This document shows positions 16,466 through 25,997 of a stretch of DNA of 64,000 bases, in pieces; within the stretch, counting starts at the first letter, position 1, and the number at the start of each line of letters is the position of its first letter. A program made the translations under genes and the position numbers. Source of the DNA: Rhizobium ecuadorense (lineage in GTDB: Bacteria; Pseudomonadota; Alphaproteobacteria; Rhizobiales; Rhizobiaceae); assembly GCF_001187535.1 (NCBI RefSeq), contig NZ_LFIO01000074.1:62001-126000 (forward strand). Direction: 5' to 3'. The notes beneath the pieces were generated by a model. It was not told the origin of the DNA, made no database searches, and saw only the letters and a program-made list of their open reading frames with translations.

Positions 16466-17458
16466 ATGGCGGATGCTACGTTGACAGGGGCACATCAGGC
16501 ACGCGCGCCCGGCTGGAAACGGCTGGGGACGATGCGCGAGGCTGGACTGATCGCAATCATTCTGGCGCTGTGCATCGTCATGAGCTTTGCCTCGCCGCAT
16601 TTTCTGACGCTCGGCAATTTCCGGGCGATGCTGATGTCGTTCTCGGTCGAAGGGATCGTCGTCGTCGGCATGACCATCCTGTTGATCGTCGGCGGCATCG
16701 ACCTGTCGGTCGGCTCGGTCGTCTGCTTCTCGATGGTGCTGTCGGGCTCGTTGTTCCTGCTGGGGCTCGATCCGTGGAGCGCATCCCTGATCGGCATCCT
16801 TGCCAGCGGCCTGATCGGCTGCGTCATGGGCTTCTTCGTCACGGTCGTCGGGCTCAACCACTTCATCACCTCGCTGGCGGCGATGGTGATCGTACGCGGC
16901 GTCTGCCTGATCATCACCAAGGGCACGCCGCTGTCGCTGTTCACCTTGCCGCCCTCGTTCAAGGCGGTCGGGCAGGGCACGTTCTCCGGCGTCCCCTATG
17001 TGATCCTGATCTTCGTTGCCGTCGTCGTGCTGTTCGATTTCCTGCTGCGCCGGGCAACCGCCTTCCGCAAGGTGTTCTACACCGGCAGCAATGAGAAGGC
17101 GGCGCTCTATTCCGGCATCAAGACCAACCAGGTGAAGTTCTGGGTGACGGTGCTCTGCGCCACCCTGTCCGGTGTTGCCGGCGTGATCTACATGTCCCGC
17201 TTCGGCGCAGCGACCCCGACCTTCGGCGTCGGCATGGAGCTCAATATCATCGCCGCCGCGGTGATTGGCGGTGCGTCGCTGAACGGCGGCTCGGGCACGA
17301 TCCTCGGGGCAATTCTCGGGATTGCCCTGCTGTCGGTCGTCACAAGCTCGTTGATCTTGCTCGACGTGTCCGTCTATTGGCAAGACATGATCAAAGGCTG
17401 CATTCTGCTTGCCGCCGTCTCGATCGATCATTTCCTGCACAAGCGGAAGGCTGCCTGA
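16466..17458 (+). CDS. Sugar ABC transporter permease (RbsC type)
   Basis: The 330-residue membrane protein shows the BPD_transp_2 pattern: VGGIDLSVGSVVCFSMVLSG near residue 75, NHFITSLAAMVIVRGV near 130, and the late GGASLNGGSGTILGAILGI loop near 265. It would form the homodimeric channel. The ATG at 16466 has GGGAG upstream; an earlier ATG at 16427 would overlap the ATPase gene by 11 bases and add a polar extension. Only one base separates its stop from the regulator gene. Confidence 0.88.
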   Translation: MADATLTGAHQARAPGWKRLGTMREAGLIAIILALCIVMSFASPHFLTLGNFRAMLMSFSVEGIVVVGMTILLIVGGIDLSVGSVVCFSMVLSGSLFLLGLDPWSASLIGILASGLIGCVMGFFVTVVGLNHFITSLAAMVIVRGVCLIITKGTPLSLFTLPPSFKAVGQGTFSGVPYVILIFVAVVVLFDFLLRRATAFRKVFYTGSNEKAALYSGIKTNQVKFWVTVLCATLSGVAGVIYMSRFGAATPTFGVGMELNIIAAAVIGGASLNGGSGTILGAILGIALLSVVTSSLILLDVSVYWQDMIKGCILLAAVSIDHFLHKRKAA

Positions 17459-17459
17459 T

Positions 17460-18464
17460 ATGCCGATAGCCAAACTCAAACCCGCAAACGCGCCGCGCGA
17501 GGAAATCGTCATCGCCCGGCAGATGCACCAGGCTCTGGTTCTACATTTCCTCGAAGGGCTGACACAGGCGCAGATCGCCGATCAGCTCGGCATTTCGCAC
17601 GCCACCGTCAACCGCCTGATCAAACGCGGCCGCCAACTCGGCCTGGTCGAGATCAAGATCAAGTCGCCGGTCGAGCCGCTGGTCGATATGGAAGAACAGC
17701 TGCGGGCGCTTGGCGGCATCGGCCGCGCCGTGGTCGTGCCGACGGTGTCCGACAATCCGCAGACGGCACTGCAAGCCGTCGGCGAAGCCGCCGCGCGCTT
17801 GCTGCTGGAAGAGATCGTCGACGGCGATACGATCTGCATCACCGGCGGCAAAGGCGTGAGCGCCGTCGTCGCCGGCCTGCAGCCGCCGCGCCGTTTCGAT
17901 GTCGAAGTCATTCCGGCAACCGGCTGCGTGCAGGGCAAGCACTATACCGACGTCAACCACGTCTCGACCTTGATGGCCGACCGGCTTGGCGGGCGTTCCT
18001 ACCAGATCCACGCCCCGCTCTTTGCCGACGATGCCGAGCAGCGGGCGATGCTGATCAACATGCGGTCCGTCGCAGACGTTTTCAAACGGGCGCGCGAGGC
18101 GAAGGTGGCCGTGGTCGGCATTGGTTCGATCTTGTCGGACGATTCCAGCTATTACGACCTGCATCCCTCCTCAAGCACCGACCGCGCCGCGATCGAGCGG
18201 TCCGGCGCCTCCTGCGAATTGCTGGCGCATCTGCTCGATGATCATGGCCAGGTCTGCGATTACAGCCTCAATCGTTCGCTGGTGTCGTTGACGCTGCCGG
18301 AATTCGCCTCGATCCCCATCAAGATCGGTGTCGCGAGCGGGCCGAACAAGGCGGGCCCGATCCTCAGCGTTCTCCGCGGCAATCATCTGGACACGCTGGT
18401 GACCGATGAGGCGACGGGTGCGCGGGTGCTGGCACTGGCGAATGGCGAAGGGAAATGGGCATGA
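17460..18464 (+). CDS. SorC/DeoR-type sugar-binding transcriptional regulator
   Basis: The 334-residue protein has an N-terminal helix-turn-helix (LTQAQIADQLGISHATVNRLIKRGRQLGLVEI, residues about 35-65). A long SorC ligand domain follows, with ITGGKGVSAVVAGLQPPRRFDVEVIPATGC and the late KIGVASGPNKAGPILSVLRG. These domains sense phosphorylated sugars. The gene lies inside the operon it presumably controls, which includes a kinase that could make such an effector. The start at 17460 directly follows the permease stop, and its own stop overlaps the next gene by four bases (ATGA). The palindrome at 13646 is a candidate target. Confidence 0.87.
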   Translation: MPIAKLKPANAPREEIVIARQMHQALVLHFLEGLTQAQIADQLGISHATVNRLIKRGRQLGLVEIKIKSPVEPLVDMEEQLRALGGIGRAVVVPTVSDNPQTALQAVGEAAARLLLEEIVDGDTICITGGKGVSAVVAGLQPPRRFDVEVIPATGCVQGKHYTDVNHVSTLMADRLGGRSYQIHAPLFADDAEQRAMLINMRSVADVFKRAREAKVAVVGIGSILSDDSSYYDLHPSSSTDRAAIERSGASCELLAHLLDDHGQVCDYSLNRSLVSLTLPEFASIPIKIGVASGPNKAGPILSVLRGNHLDTLVTDEATGARVLALANGEGKWA

Positions 18465-19453
18465 GCGCGGAGCAATTGACACGCGAGATCGGCAAATCCG
18501 GCGTCTCCGCCTCGGCGGTCGGACTGGGCACCTGGGCGATCGGCGGCTGGATGTGGGGCGGGACCGACGAAAAAGAATCGATCGCCGCGATCCAGGCATC
18601 GCTCGATGCCGGCGTGACGCTGATCGACACGGCGCCGGCCTACGGGCTTGGACGTTCCGAGGAAATCGTCGGCAAGGCCTTGATCGGCCGCCGCGACAAG
18701 GCTGTCATCGCCACCAAATGCGGCCTTGTCTGGCATACCCAGAAGGGCCGTCATTTCTTCGATCAGGACGGCAGGCCGGTCCACCGCTATCTCGGCCGCG
18801 ATGCGATCCTGCATGAGGTCGAGGAAAGCCTGAGGCGGCTCGGAACCGACTATATCGACCTCTACATCACCCATTGGCAGGACCCGACGACCTCGGTCGA
18901 GGAAACCATGCGGGCGCTGGAGGATCTGCGCACAGCGGGCAAGATCCGGGCGATCGGCGCAAGCAATGTCAGTCGCGACGACCTCAGTGCCTATATCGCG
19001 GCCGGTGGCCTCGATGCGATCCAGGAGCGGTTCAGCATGATCGACCGCGAGATCGAGGCGGAGCTTCTGCCGCTGACCAAGGTGAACGGCATAGCGACGC
19101 TCAGCTACTCGTCGCTGGCGCTGGGGTTGCTGTCCGGCACCATCGGTCCGGACCGGGTGTTCTCAGGTGACGACCAGCGCAAGGACAATCCGCGCTTTTC
19201 GGTCGGCAACCGCCGGAAGGCAATGGCGCTTGCCGACGCCATCCGGCCGGTCGCCGAAAAACACGGCGCCAGCATCGCCCAGACCGTCATTGCCTGGACG
19301 CTGGCGCAGCCCGGCGTGACCTTTGCGCTCTGCGGTGCGCGCAATCCGGCACAGGCGATCGACAATGCGCGGGCCGGGACCATCCGGCTGGATGCGGCCG
19401 ATCGTGCGGCTATCGATACGGCCATAGCGGCGACACTGACTGATATGAGATAG
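18461..19453 (+). CDS. Aldo/keto reductase
   Basis: The 330-residue protein has the AKR (beta/alpha)8 pattern: LGTWAIGGWMWGG near the N terminus, the catalytic Asp and Tyr in LIDTAPAYGLGRSEE, the Lys in VIATKCGL and the His in DLYITHWQDP. A C-terminal NADP-binding CGARNPAQAIDNARA segment follows. All four catalytic residues are present. It would interconvert an aldehyde or ketose with the alcohol, perhaps the aldehyde released by the aldolase encoded downstream. The ATG at 18461 overlaps the regulator stop by four bases. Confidence 0.87.
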   Translation: MSAEQLTREIGKSGVSASAVGLGTWAIGGWMWGGTDEKESIAAIQASLDAGVTLIDTAPAYGLGRSEEIVGKALIGRRDKAVIATKCGLVWHTQKGRHFFDQDGRPVHRYLGRDAILHEVEESLRRLGTDYIDLYITHWQDPTTSVEETMRALEDLRTAGKIRAIGASNVSRDDLSAYIAAGGLDAIQERFSMIDREIEAELLPLTKVNGIATLSYSSLALGLLSGTIGPDRVFSGDDQRKDNPRFSVGNRRKAMALADAIRPVAEKHGASIAQTVIAWTLAQPGVTFALCGARNPAQAIDNARAGTIRLDAADRAAIDTAIAATLTDMR

Positions 19454-19465
19454 CGGATCGCCATC

Positions 19466-21214
19466 ATGAAACGTGAAGAAATATTGGACGGGCTTCGCCG
19501 CAGCCCGAAGGTGGACGTGTGTATCATCGGCGGCGGCATCAACGGCATCAGCGTCTTTCGGGAGCTGGCGCTGCAGGGGCTGAATGTGCTGCTCGTCGAA
19601 AAGCACGATTATTGCTCCGGCGCCAGTTCGGCGCTGTCGCGCATGGTGCATGGCGGGCTTCGCTATCTTGAAAACGGCGAATTCAAGCTGGTGCAGGAAT
19701 CGCTGGTCGAGCGCGACCGGCTGCTGCGCAACGCGCCGCATTATGTCGCGCCGCTGCCGACGACGGTGCCGGTATTCGATATCTTTTCCGGCCTCGGCAA
19801 TGGCATCGTCCGCTTCCTGGGTCTCAGCCGCCGCCCGAGCCGCCGCGGCGCCGTCGCCATCAAGGCGGGACTCAGCATCTATGATTTCCTGACGCGCAAG
19901 CGCGCGCTGATGCCGCGCCACCAGTTTCGCGGCCGGCGCACGACGCTTGCCAAGTGGCCGGCGCTCAATCCCGACATCAAGAGTTCGGCCACCTATTTCG
20001 ACGCCTGGGTCAGCCACCCCGAGCGGCTGGGCATCGAGCTTCTGCAGGATGGTCTCTTAGCCGAACCCGGCGCGATGGCGCTGAACTATGCCGAACTGCG
20101 TCGGATGGAAAATGGCCGGTATTGCGTCGAAGACCGGATAGGCGGCGCGTCCGTCGCCGTCGAGCCGGCGCTGATCATCAACGCCACCGGCGGCTGGATC
20201 GACGTTGCCAATCGAACCTTGTTTTCTCAGGAGGCCCGGCCGGCGCCGCTGATCGGCGGCACCAAGGGCTCGCATCTGATCATCGACAATGCGGAGCTGC
20301 GCGACGCACTTGCCGATCACATGATCTATTACGAGAACGAGGACGGGCGGATCTGTATCCTGTTTCCCTATCTCGGCAAGGTTCTCGTCGGTTCTACCGA
20401 TATCCGTGTCGATGATCCGGAAACGGTGCGCTGCGAGGCGGAGGAGCGGGATTATATCCTGCAATCGCTCGCCTTCGTGCTGCCTGATATCACCATCCGG
20501 TCGGAGCAAATCGTTTTCCGGTTTGCCGGCGTGCGGCCGCTGCCGGCCAGCACCGACAGTTTTACCGGACGCATCCCGCGCGATCATTTCTGCACCGTGC
20601 TGGAGCCGTCCGAGGGCGGGCCGCCGGTGCTCTGCATGATCGGCGGCAAGTGGACGACATTCCGCTCCTTCGGCGAACTGGCGGCAGACCAGGCTCTGGA
20701 AAAGCTCGGCAGAAGGCGCCGGGTTGCGACAACCGACCGGCCGATCGGCGGCGGGCGGGCATTTCCGGCCAACAGATCCGTCTGGCTGGCGCAGGCGGCA
20801 AGCGGCAAAGGTCTTTCCGCCGGGCGCATGGCTGAGTTGTTTGGCCGATACGGCACGGATGCCGAGGCGATTGCCGGTTTCATTGCCGCAGGCCGCGATA
20901 CAGCCCTGCCGCATGCCGGCTACTCCACGCGCGAATTGCAGCTGCTGATCCGCGATGAAGCAGTGGAACATCTGGACGACCTGCTCTTGCGGCGCACCAC
21001 GCTTGCCGTTTCGGGCGAGCTTTCGCTCGACATGACGGATGCCGTCCTCGACCTGCTGGCGCAGGAAAAGTGCTGGACGCAGGGCCGTCGCGCCGGCGAG
21101 CGCGACCGGTTTCTCACCCTTCTCAACGAACGCCACGGCGTCGACGAAGACATGCTTTCCGCAAGGAACGAACCAAGGAGCACAGAATGCGACACAACAG
21201 CAAAGTCCGGATGA
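19466..21214 (+). CDS. FAD-dependent glycerol-3-phosphate dehydrogenase family protein (GlpD/EryB-like)
   Basis: The 582-residue protein has the FAD dinucleotide motif IIGGGINGISVFRELALQG at residues 17-35, then EKHDYCSGASSALSRMVHGGLRYLE, and the GlpD-type LIGGTKGSHLII and FPYLGKVLVGSTDI segments. A DAO_C-like domain fills the last 150 residues. GlpD oxidises glycerol 3-phosphate at the membrane; EryB relatives oxidise erythritol phosphate. Next to a kinase and an aldolase, oxidation of another polyol phosphate is more likely here than glycerol metabolism. Its 3' end overlaps the aldolase gene by 28 bases. Confidence 0.83.
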   Translation: MKREEILDGLRRSPKVDVCIIGGGINGISVFRELALQGLNVLLVEKHDYCSGASSALSRMVHGGLRYLENGEFKLVQESLVERDRLLRNAPHYVAPLPTTVPVFDIFSGLGNGIVRFLGLSRRPSRRGAVAIKAGLSIYDFLTRKRALMPRHQFRGRRTTLAKWPALNPDIKSSATYFDAWVSHPERLGIELLQDGLLAEPGAMALNYAELRRMENGRYCVEDRIGGASVAVEPALIINATGGWIDVANRTLFSQEARPAPLIGGTKGSHLIIDNAELRDALADHMIYYENEDGRICILFPYLGKVLVGSTDIRVDDPETVRCEAEERDYILQSLAFVLPDITIRSEQIVFRFAGVRPLPASTDSFTGRIPRDHFCTVLEPSEGGPPVLCMIGGKWTTFRSFGELAADQALEKLGRRRRVATTDRPIGGGRAFPANRSVWLAQAASGKGLSAGRMAELFGRYGTDAEAIAGFIAAGRDTALPHAGYSTRELQLLIRDEAVEHLDDLLLRRTTLAVSGELSLDMTDAVLDLLAQEKCWTQGRRAGERDRFLTLLNERHGVDEDMLSARNEPRSTECDTTAKSG

Positions 21215-22029
21215 ACCGGCTGTTCGGCCGCGGCCGCTGCCTCGACGTGGCGATCGATCACGGCGTTTGCAACGAGCCGTCTTTCCTCGACGGGCTGGAG
21301 GATATTCAGGCCGTCGTCGGCGCCCTGGTCTCTGCCGGGCCGGATGCGATCCAGATGAACTACGGCCAGGCGGACCTGCTGCAGGACATGCCCGGCAAGG
21401 ACAAGCCGGCGCTGGTCATGCGCATCGACATGGGCAATCCGTATAACCGCATACGCCACCGCGACATGTGGGCGGTGCTGCAGAACAAGGCCGAGCCGTT
21501 GATCGGCGCGATCGAGATGGATGCGGCCTGCGTCGTCGTCAACCTGTTCATGCTGCCGGACGAGCCGGACCTGTTTCGCCAGTGCGTTGAGAATATTTCC
21601 CGCGTGCGGGCCGATTGCGACAAGTATGGCATGCCGCTGATGATCGAGCCGCTGGTGATGCAGCCGGTCACCGAAAAGGGTGGTTACATGGTCGATGGCG
21701 ACGCCGACAAGATCGTCACGCTGACGCGGCTCGCTCGCGAAATGGGCGCCGATATTGTCAAGGCGGATCCGACCACCAATGCCGAGGATTTCCACAGGGT
21801 GGTGGAGGCAGCCCGCTGCCCGGTTCTCGTCCGCGGCGGCGGCAAAGAAGATCTTCGCGCCGTCTTCGACAAGTCGGCGGCCTTGATGCGGCAGGGCGCG
21901 GTGGGCATGGTCTATGGGCGCAACATCTATCAGCACGCCAATCCGAGTGCCGTGGTGCGCGGGCTGATGGCGATCGTGCATGAGGATGCGAGCGGCGAAC
22001 AGGCCTTTGCGCTCTATCAGCAGGGCTGA
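21187..22029 (+). CDS. DhnA/LsrF-type class I aldolase
   Basis: The 280-residue TIM-barrel protein has the DhnA/DeoC/LsrF-family features CLDVAIDHGVCN near residue 20, the proposed Schiff-base Lys in MGADIVKADPTTN near residue 190, and the phosphate-binding VLVRGGGKEDLRAV and GAVGMVYGRNIYQH loops. Class I aldolases of this type cleave ketose 1-phosphates or related sugar phosphates, releasing DHAP. The start ATG at 21187 has AGGAG upstream and lies inside the 3' end of the dehydrogenase gene. It is flanked by a kinase and a polyol-phosphate dehydrogenase, matching a phosphorylate-oxidise-cleave pathway. Confidence 0.82.
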   Translation: MRHNSKVRMNRLFGRGRCLDVAIDHGVCNEPSFLDGLEDIQAVVGALVSAGPDAIQMNYGQADLLQDMPGKDKPALVMRIDMGNPYNRIRHRDMWAVLQNKAEPLIGAIEMDAACVVVNLFMLPDEPDLFRQCVENISRVRADCDKYGMPLMIEPLVMQPVTEKGGYMVDGDADKIVTLTRLAREMGADIVKADPTTNAEDFHRVVEAARCPVLVRGGGKEDLRAVFDKSAALMRQGAVGMVYGRNIYQHANPSAVVRGLMAIVHEDASGEQAFALYQQG

Positions 22030-22061
22030 GTTGCGATTTCGAACCTTCGGAGGGGTTCTGC

Positions 22062-23591
22062 ATGGGAGACTATCTTCTGGGGCTCGACGCCGGAAATACC
22101 GTCATCAAGGCGGTGATTTTCGACCGGCACGGCAACGAGATCGGGGCTGCCTCCGAGGAGGGGCACAGCCGCATGCCGAGCCCGGGACATGTCGAGCGGG
22201 GGCTGGACGAACTCTGGACGAATGCGCGGCAGGTCATCCGCGCCTGCATCGAAAAGGCAAGGATCCGGCCGGAGGAGATCGCCGCGATCGGCTGCGCCGG
22301 GCATGGCAACGGTCTCTATGCGCTCGATCGCGACGGCGCTCCGCTGCTCGCCATCCAGTCGCTCGACACGCGGGCAGCCGGGCTGGTCGACGAATGGCGG
22401 GAGGCCGGCGTCGGAGACCGAACCTATCCGATTGCCCGACAGCGTCCGTGGCCGTCCCAGACGCCGACATTGCTTGCCTGGCTTAAGCGCCACCGGCCGG
22501 AACTGTTCGAGTGCATCGGCACGGTGTTCTTCTCCAAGGATTTTATCGTCAACCGCCTGACCGGCCGCCGCGTCAGCGAGGTGTCCGACATGTCGGGAGC
22601 CGGTTTGCTCGATCTTGCCGCGCGCTGCTACGACAAGGCGCTGATGGAGGCCTATGGACTGGGCGATTGCATGGACCTCCTGCCGCCGCTCATCGAAAGC
22701 GCCGACATTGCCGGCGCGGTAACGGAAGAGGTGGCGACGCAAACCGGGCTCGCGGCCGGTACGCCGGTGGTCGGCGGACTGTTCGACGTCGTCGCCTCGG
22801 CGCTCGGCTCTGGCGTTTCGCGCACCGGCAGCGCCTCGATCATTGCCGGCACCTGGAGCATCAACCAGGTCGTCATCGACGGTCCCGACCTCGACGGCCC
22901 GGTCTTCATGTCCTCGACTTTCGACCGCACCCGCTACATGGCGATGGAAAACAGCGCCACCTCGGCTGCCAATCTCGAATGGCTGGTGCGGGAGTTCTTC
23001 GAAGGCGAGCATGCGCAAGGCGTCTCGCCCTTCGATGCCTGCTGCGCGCTGGCCGCGGCGATCAAGCCCGCGGCAGACGACCCGCTCTATCATCCCTATC
23101 TCTACGGCGCCCAGCAGGACGGCCACGCGCGCGCCGGCTTCTACGGACTTGCCGGCTGGCACAGCAAGGGGCATCTCGTGCGCGCGCTTCTCGAAGGCGT
23201 CGCCTTCGGCCATCGCCAGCACATCGAGACGATCCGCAAGGCCGGTGCAGATTTCAACGAAACCATGCTGTCCGGCGGCGGCTCGCGCAGCCTGATCTGG
23301 CCGCAGATCTTTGCCGATGTGCTCGGCGTTCCCGTCACCGTGGCCCGCTCGCGTGAAACCGGTGCGCTAGGGGCAGCGATTGCGGCGGGAACCGGCGTCG
23401 GCATCTTCGCCGACTTCGGCGCCGGCGCTGCTTCAATGGTGCAGACCGCGCGGCATTACCGACCGGATGTCTCGCTTGAGGGGCATTATGCGCGCCGCTA
23501 CGCTCTCTATCTCGAAATCGCCGAGGCAATGGCGCCGCTGTGGCGGCGTCTGACGGCGGTACCGCCGGCGGCAGCGGGAGTGGCGGCGTGA
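22062..23591 (+). CDS. FGGY-family carbohydrate kinase
   Basis: The 509-residue protein begins LLGLDAGNTVIKAVIFD, the N-terminal phosphate-binding motif of the FGGY/ASKHA kinases. It has IAAIGCAGHGNGLYALD near residue 80, and the C-terminal MLSGGGSRSLIWPQIFADVLGVPV followed by ETGALGAAIAAG, the FGGY signature region. It would phosphorylate the imported sugar or polyol with ATP. GGAGGGG lies 6 bases before the ATG. Erythritol kinases and xylulokinases belong to the same family, so the substrate cannot be read off directly. Confidence 0.87.
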   Translation: MGDYLLGLDAGNTVIKAVIFDRHGNEIGAASEEGHSRMPSPGHVERGLDELWTNARQVIRACIEKARIRPEEIAAIGCAGHGNGLYALDRDGAPLLAIQSLDTRAAGLVDEWREAGVGDRTYPIARQRPWPSQTPTLLAWLKRHRPELFECIGTVFFSKDFIVNRLTGRRVSEVSDMSGAGLLDLAARCYDKALMEAYGLGDCMDLLPPLIESADIAGAVTEEVATQTGLAAGTPVVGGLFDVVASALGSGVSRTGSASIIAGTWSINQVVIDGPDLDGPVFMSSTFDRTRYMAMENSATSAANLEWLVREFFEGEHAQGVSPFDACCALAAAIKPAADDPLYHPYLYGAQQDGHARAGFYGLAGWHSKGHLVRALLEGVAFGHRQHIETIRKAGADFNETMLSGGGSRSLIWPQIFADVLGVPVTVARSRETGALGAAIAAGTGVGIFADFGAGAASMVQTARHYRPDVSLEGHYARRYALYLEIAEAMAPLWRRLTAVPPAAAGVAA

Positions 23592-25213
23592 ACATGCGTG
23601 TGAACGATGCGGCCATCGAGGCCGGAAGCTACGATTACATCATCGTCGGCGCGGGATCGGCGGGATGCGTTCTGGCCAACCGGCTGTCGGTCGATCCGAA
23701 AAACCGCGTCCTGCTGCTCGAAGCCGGCGGCAGCGACCGGTATCACTGGGTGCATGTGCCGATCGGCTATCTCTACTGCATGGGCAATCCCCGCACCGAC
23801 TGGATGATGAAGACGGCTGAAGAAGCCGGGCTGAACGGCCGCTCGCTGCCCTATCCGCGTGGAAAAGTCCTGGGTGGCTGCTCGTCGATCAACGGCATGA
23901 TCTACATGCGCGGCCAGGCGGCCGATTACGACGGCTGGCGGCAGGCGGGCAATTCCGGCTGGGGCTGGGACGACGTGCTGCCCTATTTCCTGAAATCCGA
24001 GGACAATTACCGCGGCAAGTCGCGCATGCACGGGGCAGGCGGCGAATGGCGGGTGGAAAAGCAACGGCTTTCCTGGCCGATCCTCGATGCCTTTCGCGAT
24101 GCGGCCGAGGAACTCGGCATTCCTAAAACCGACGATTTCAACGATGGCGACAATGAGGGTTCAGGCTATTTCGAGGTCAATCAGCGCGGCGGCCTGCGTT
24201 GGAACACCACCAGGGCCTTTCTGCGCCCGGCGATGAAGCGGGCCAATCTGCGTGTGCTGACCGGCGCCGAAACCGAGCGGCTGGAATTCGACGGCAGGAG
24301 GGTGACCGGCGTGCGGTTCCGGCTGAACGGCCAAACTCATCTGGCACGCGCCGGCCGCGAGGTCATTCTGTCTGCCGGTGCTATCAATTCGCCGAAAATC
24401 CTGGAACTGTCAGGGGTTGGCCGCCCGGATGTGTTGTCCGCTGCCGGACTGGACGTGGCCCATGAACTGCCGGGTGTCGGCGAAAACCTGCAGGACCATC
24501 TGCAGATCCGCACGGTTTTCCGTATCGAGGGCGCAAAGACGCTGAACCAGCTCTATCACAACCTGTTCACCCGGGCGGGCATGGGGCTTGAATATATGCT
24601 GCGCCGGTCCGGGCCGCTATCCATGGCGCCGAGCCAGCTTGGCATCTTTGCCAAGAGCGATCCGGCGGTTGCCACGGCCGATCTCGAATATCACGTGCAG
24701 CCCTTGAGCACCGACCGGCTGGGCGAGCCGCTGCACAAATATCCGGCCGTCACCGTCTCCGTCTGCAATCTGCGGCCGGAAAGCCGCGGCAGCGTGCATG
24801 TCGGCGGCCCGGACTTTTCCGTGGCGCCGGACATCCGCCCGAATTATCTTTCGACCGTCGGCGACCGGATCGTGGCGACGAAATCGATCCGGCATGCCCG
24901 CCGGCTGATGAAGGCCGGCGCCATCGCCAAGTACCGGCCGCAGGAGATGCTGCCGGGCACGGAATACCAAAGTGATGAGGACCTGATCCGCCGCGCCGGC
25001 GATATCGCCACAACGATCTTCCATCCGGTCGGCACCTGTAAAATGGGCAGCGACACGACGGCGGTGGTTGATTCGCAATTGCGGGTGCATGGGCTGGCGA
25101 AGCTGCGAGTCGTCGACGCCTCGATCATGCCGACCATCGTCTCGGGCAACACCAATTCGCCGGTGATCATGATTGCCGAGAAGGCAGCCGAGAGCATTCT
25201 GTCAGAGGCGTAG
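23588..25213 (+). CDS. GMC-family FAD-dependent oxidoreductase (choline-dehydrogenase-like)
   Basis: The 541-residue protein has the FAD motif [17 protein letters not shown] near residue 18, the GMC signature [18 protein letters not shown] near residues 93-110, [17 protein letters not shown] near 260, and the C-terminal active-site [12 protein letters not shown] with the catalytic His. It oxidises an alcohol to an aldehyde or ketone. Translation starts at GTG 23588 (overlapping the kinase stop, GTGA) or the ATG at 23594. As last gene of the operon it may feed the pathway from a polyol or amino alcohol. Confidence 0.87.
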   Translation: MNMRVNDAAIEAGSYDYIIVGAGSAGCVLANRLSVDPKNRVLLLEAGGSDRYHWVHVPIGYLYCMGNPRTDWMMKTAEEAGLNGRSLPYPRGKVLGGCSSINGMIYMRGQAADYDGWRQAGNSGWGWDDVLPYFLKSEDNYRGKSRMHGAGGEWRVEKQRLSWPILDAFRDAAEELGIPKTDDFNDGDNEGSGYFEVNQRGGLRWNTTRAFLRPAMKRANLRVLTGAETERLEFDGRRVTGVRFRLNGQTHLARAGREVILSAGAINSPKILELSGVGRPDVLSAAGLDVAHELPGVGENLQDHLQIRTVFRIEGAKTLNQLYHNLFTRAGMGLEYMLRRSGPLSMAPSQLGIFAKSDPAVATADLEYHVQPLSTDRLGEPLHKYPAVTVSVCNLRPESRGSVHVGGPDFSVAPDIRPNYLSTVGDRIVATKSIRHARRLMKAGAIAKYRPQEMLPGTEYQSDEDLIRRAGDIATTIFHPVGTCKMGSDTTAVVDSQLRVHGLAKLRVVDASIMPTIVSGNTNSPVIMIAEKAAESILSEA

Positions 25214-25325
25214 AGAGAGCCTCGCATATGTCTGACGTGAATACGTAGAGCACTCTTGCCGTCCCGGTATCCGAAAACGACACAGACCTCGACTATCGCC
25301 GTCACGTCATAGGGCGCGACGGCGA

Positions 25326-25352
25326 GCCCAACCCGCTTAAAGCGGGTTGGGC
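25326..25352. terminator. Hairpin downstream of the cold-shock gene
   Basis: GCCCAACCCGC (25326-25336) pairs perfectly with GCGGGTTGGGC (25342-25352) across a 5-base loop. It lies between the convergent GMC and cold-shock genes. No T-run follows on either strand, so it may act as a weak bidirectional terminator or a 3' stabiliser. Confidence 0.6.
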
Positions 25353-25368
25353 AATCTTCGACTTTCGA

Positions 25369-25572
25369 TCAGAGGGTTGAGACGTTCTCAGCCTTCGATT
25401 TTCCGGTCTTGCGATCCTGTCCGACGTCGAAGCTGACCTTGTCGCCTTCGCGGAGCGAACCGCCGCGCTGCAGCGCAGACACGTGCACGAACACGTCCTG
25501 TCCGCCATCCTCGGGGGTGATAAAGCCGAAGCCCTTGTCGTCATTGAAGAATTTAACCGTACCTGTCGGCAT
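25369..25572 (-). CDS. CspA-family cold-shock protein
   Basis: The 67-residue protein is a single cold-shock domain with intact RNP motifs KGFGFI (residues 13-18) and VFVHVSAL, start [12 protein letters not shown] and standard length. Such proteins bind single-stranded RNA or DNA and melt mRNA structure. AAGGA lies 12 bases before the ATG in a long AT-richer leader, as in many csp genes. It is followed by the hairpin at 25326-25352 and stands alone, so it is probably not linked to the catabolic operon. Confidence 0.92.
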   Translation of the reverse strand: MPTGTVKFFNDDKGFGFITPEDGGQDVFVHVSALQRGGSLREGDKVSFDVGQDRKTGKSKAENVSTL

Positions 25573-25997
25573 GAGATAACTATTCCTTGTGTCATTCGTC
25601 GATTTGCGAAAGCGAAACTATACCGCCGCTGCTCCTCTATCAACCTTCATGCAGGTGACGCAACTTTAAAGACAAAGAGGCAACAGTTTCGTCGAGGGTC
25701 AATCCGGCTCCCGACAGCCGATCGCCTGACCATCCGAGTTTTTTATCGTCTCGATGCGGCGTTCGGAGGCATCGCTGAAATTTCTGTCTCGTGGCGCCCG
25801 CGTTGTCGACGGAATCAACGTAGGATTGCTCGCGCGTGTAGAAAGGGATTGCCGATCGCCCGCATCAGGTTGTAGATCGGTATCACACAATGGGATTGTG
25901 CAAGCCGGTATGCATGACGCCAACTTCGCTCGTCCTCATCGGCTGCCGTCTGAAGCTTTACCGGCGCGCTGCGCTGTCACATGAGGGGTCTGCGCCA
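25573..25997. other. 425-base gap before the orphan membrane-protein gene
   Basis: The first ~100 bases are the leader and promoter region of the divergent cold-shock gene. The remainder has short open frames on both strands, none with a ribosome site or a recognisable family. A CACAA/TTGTG inverted repeat occurs near 25885. I see no RNA gene or repeat element. Confidence 0.4.
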
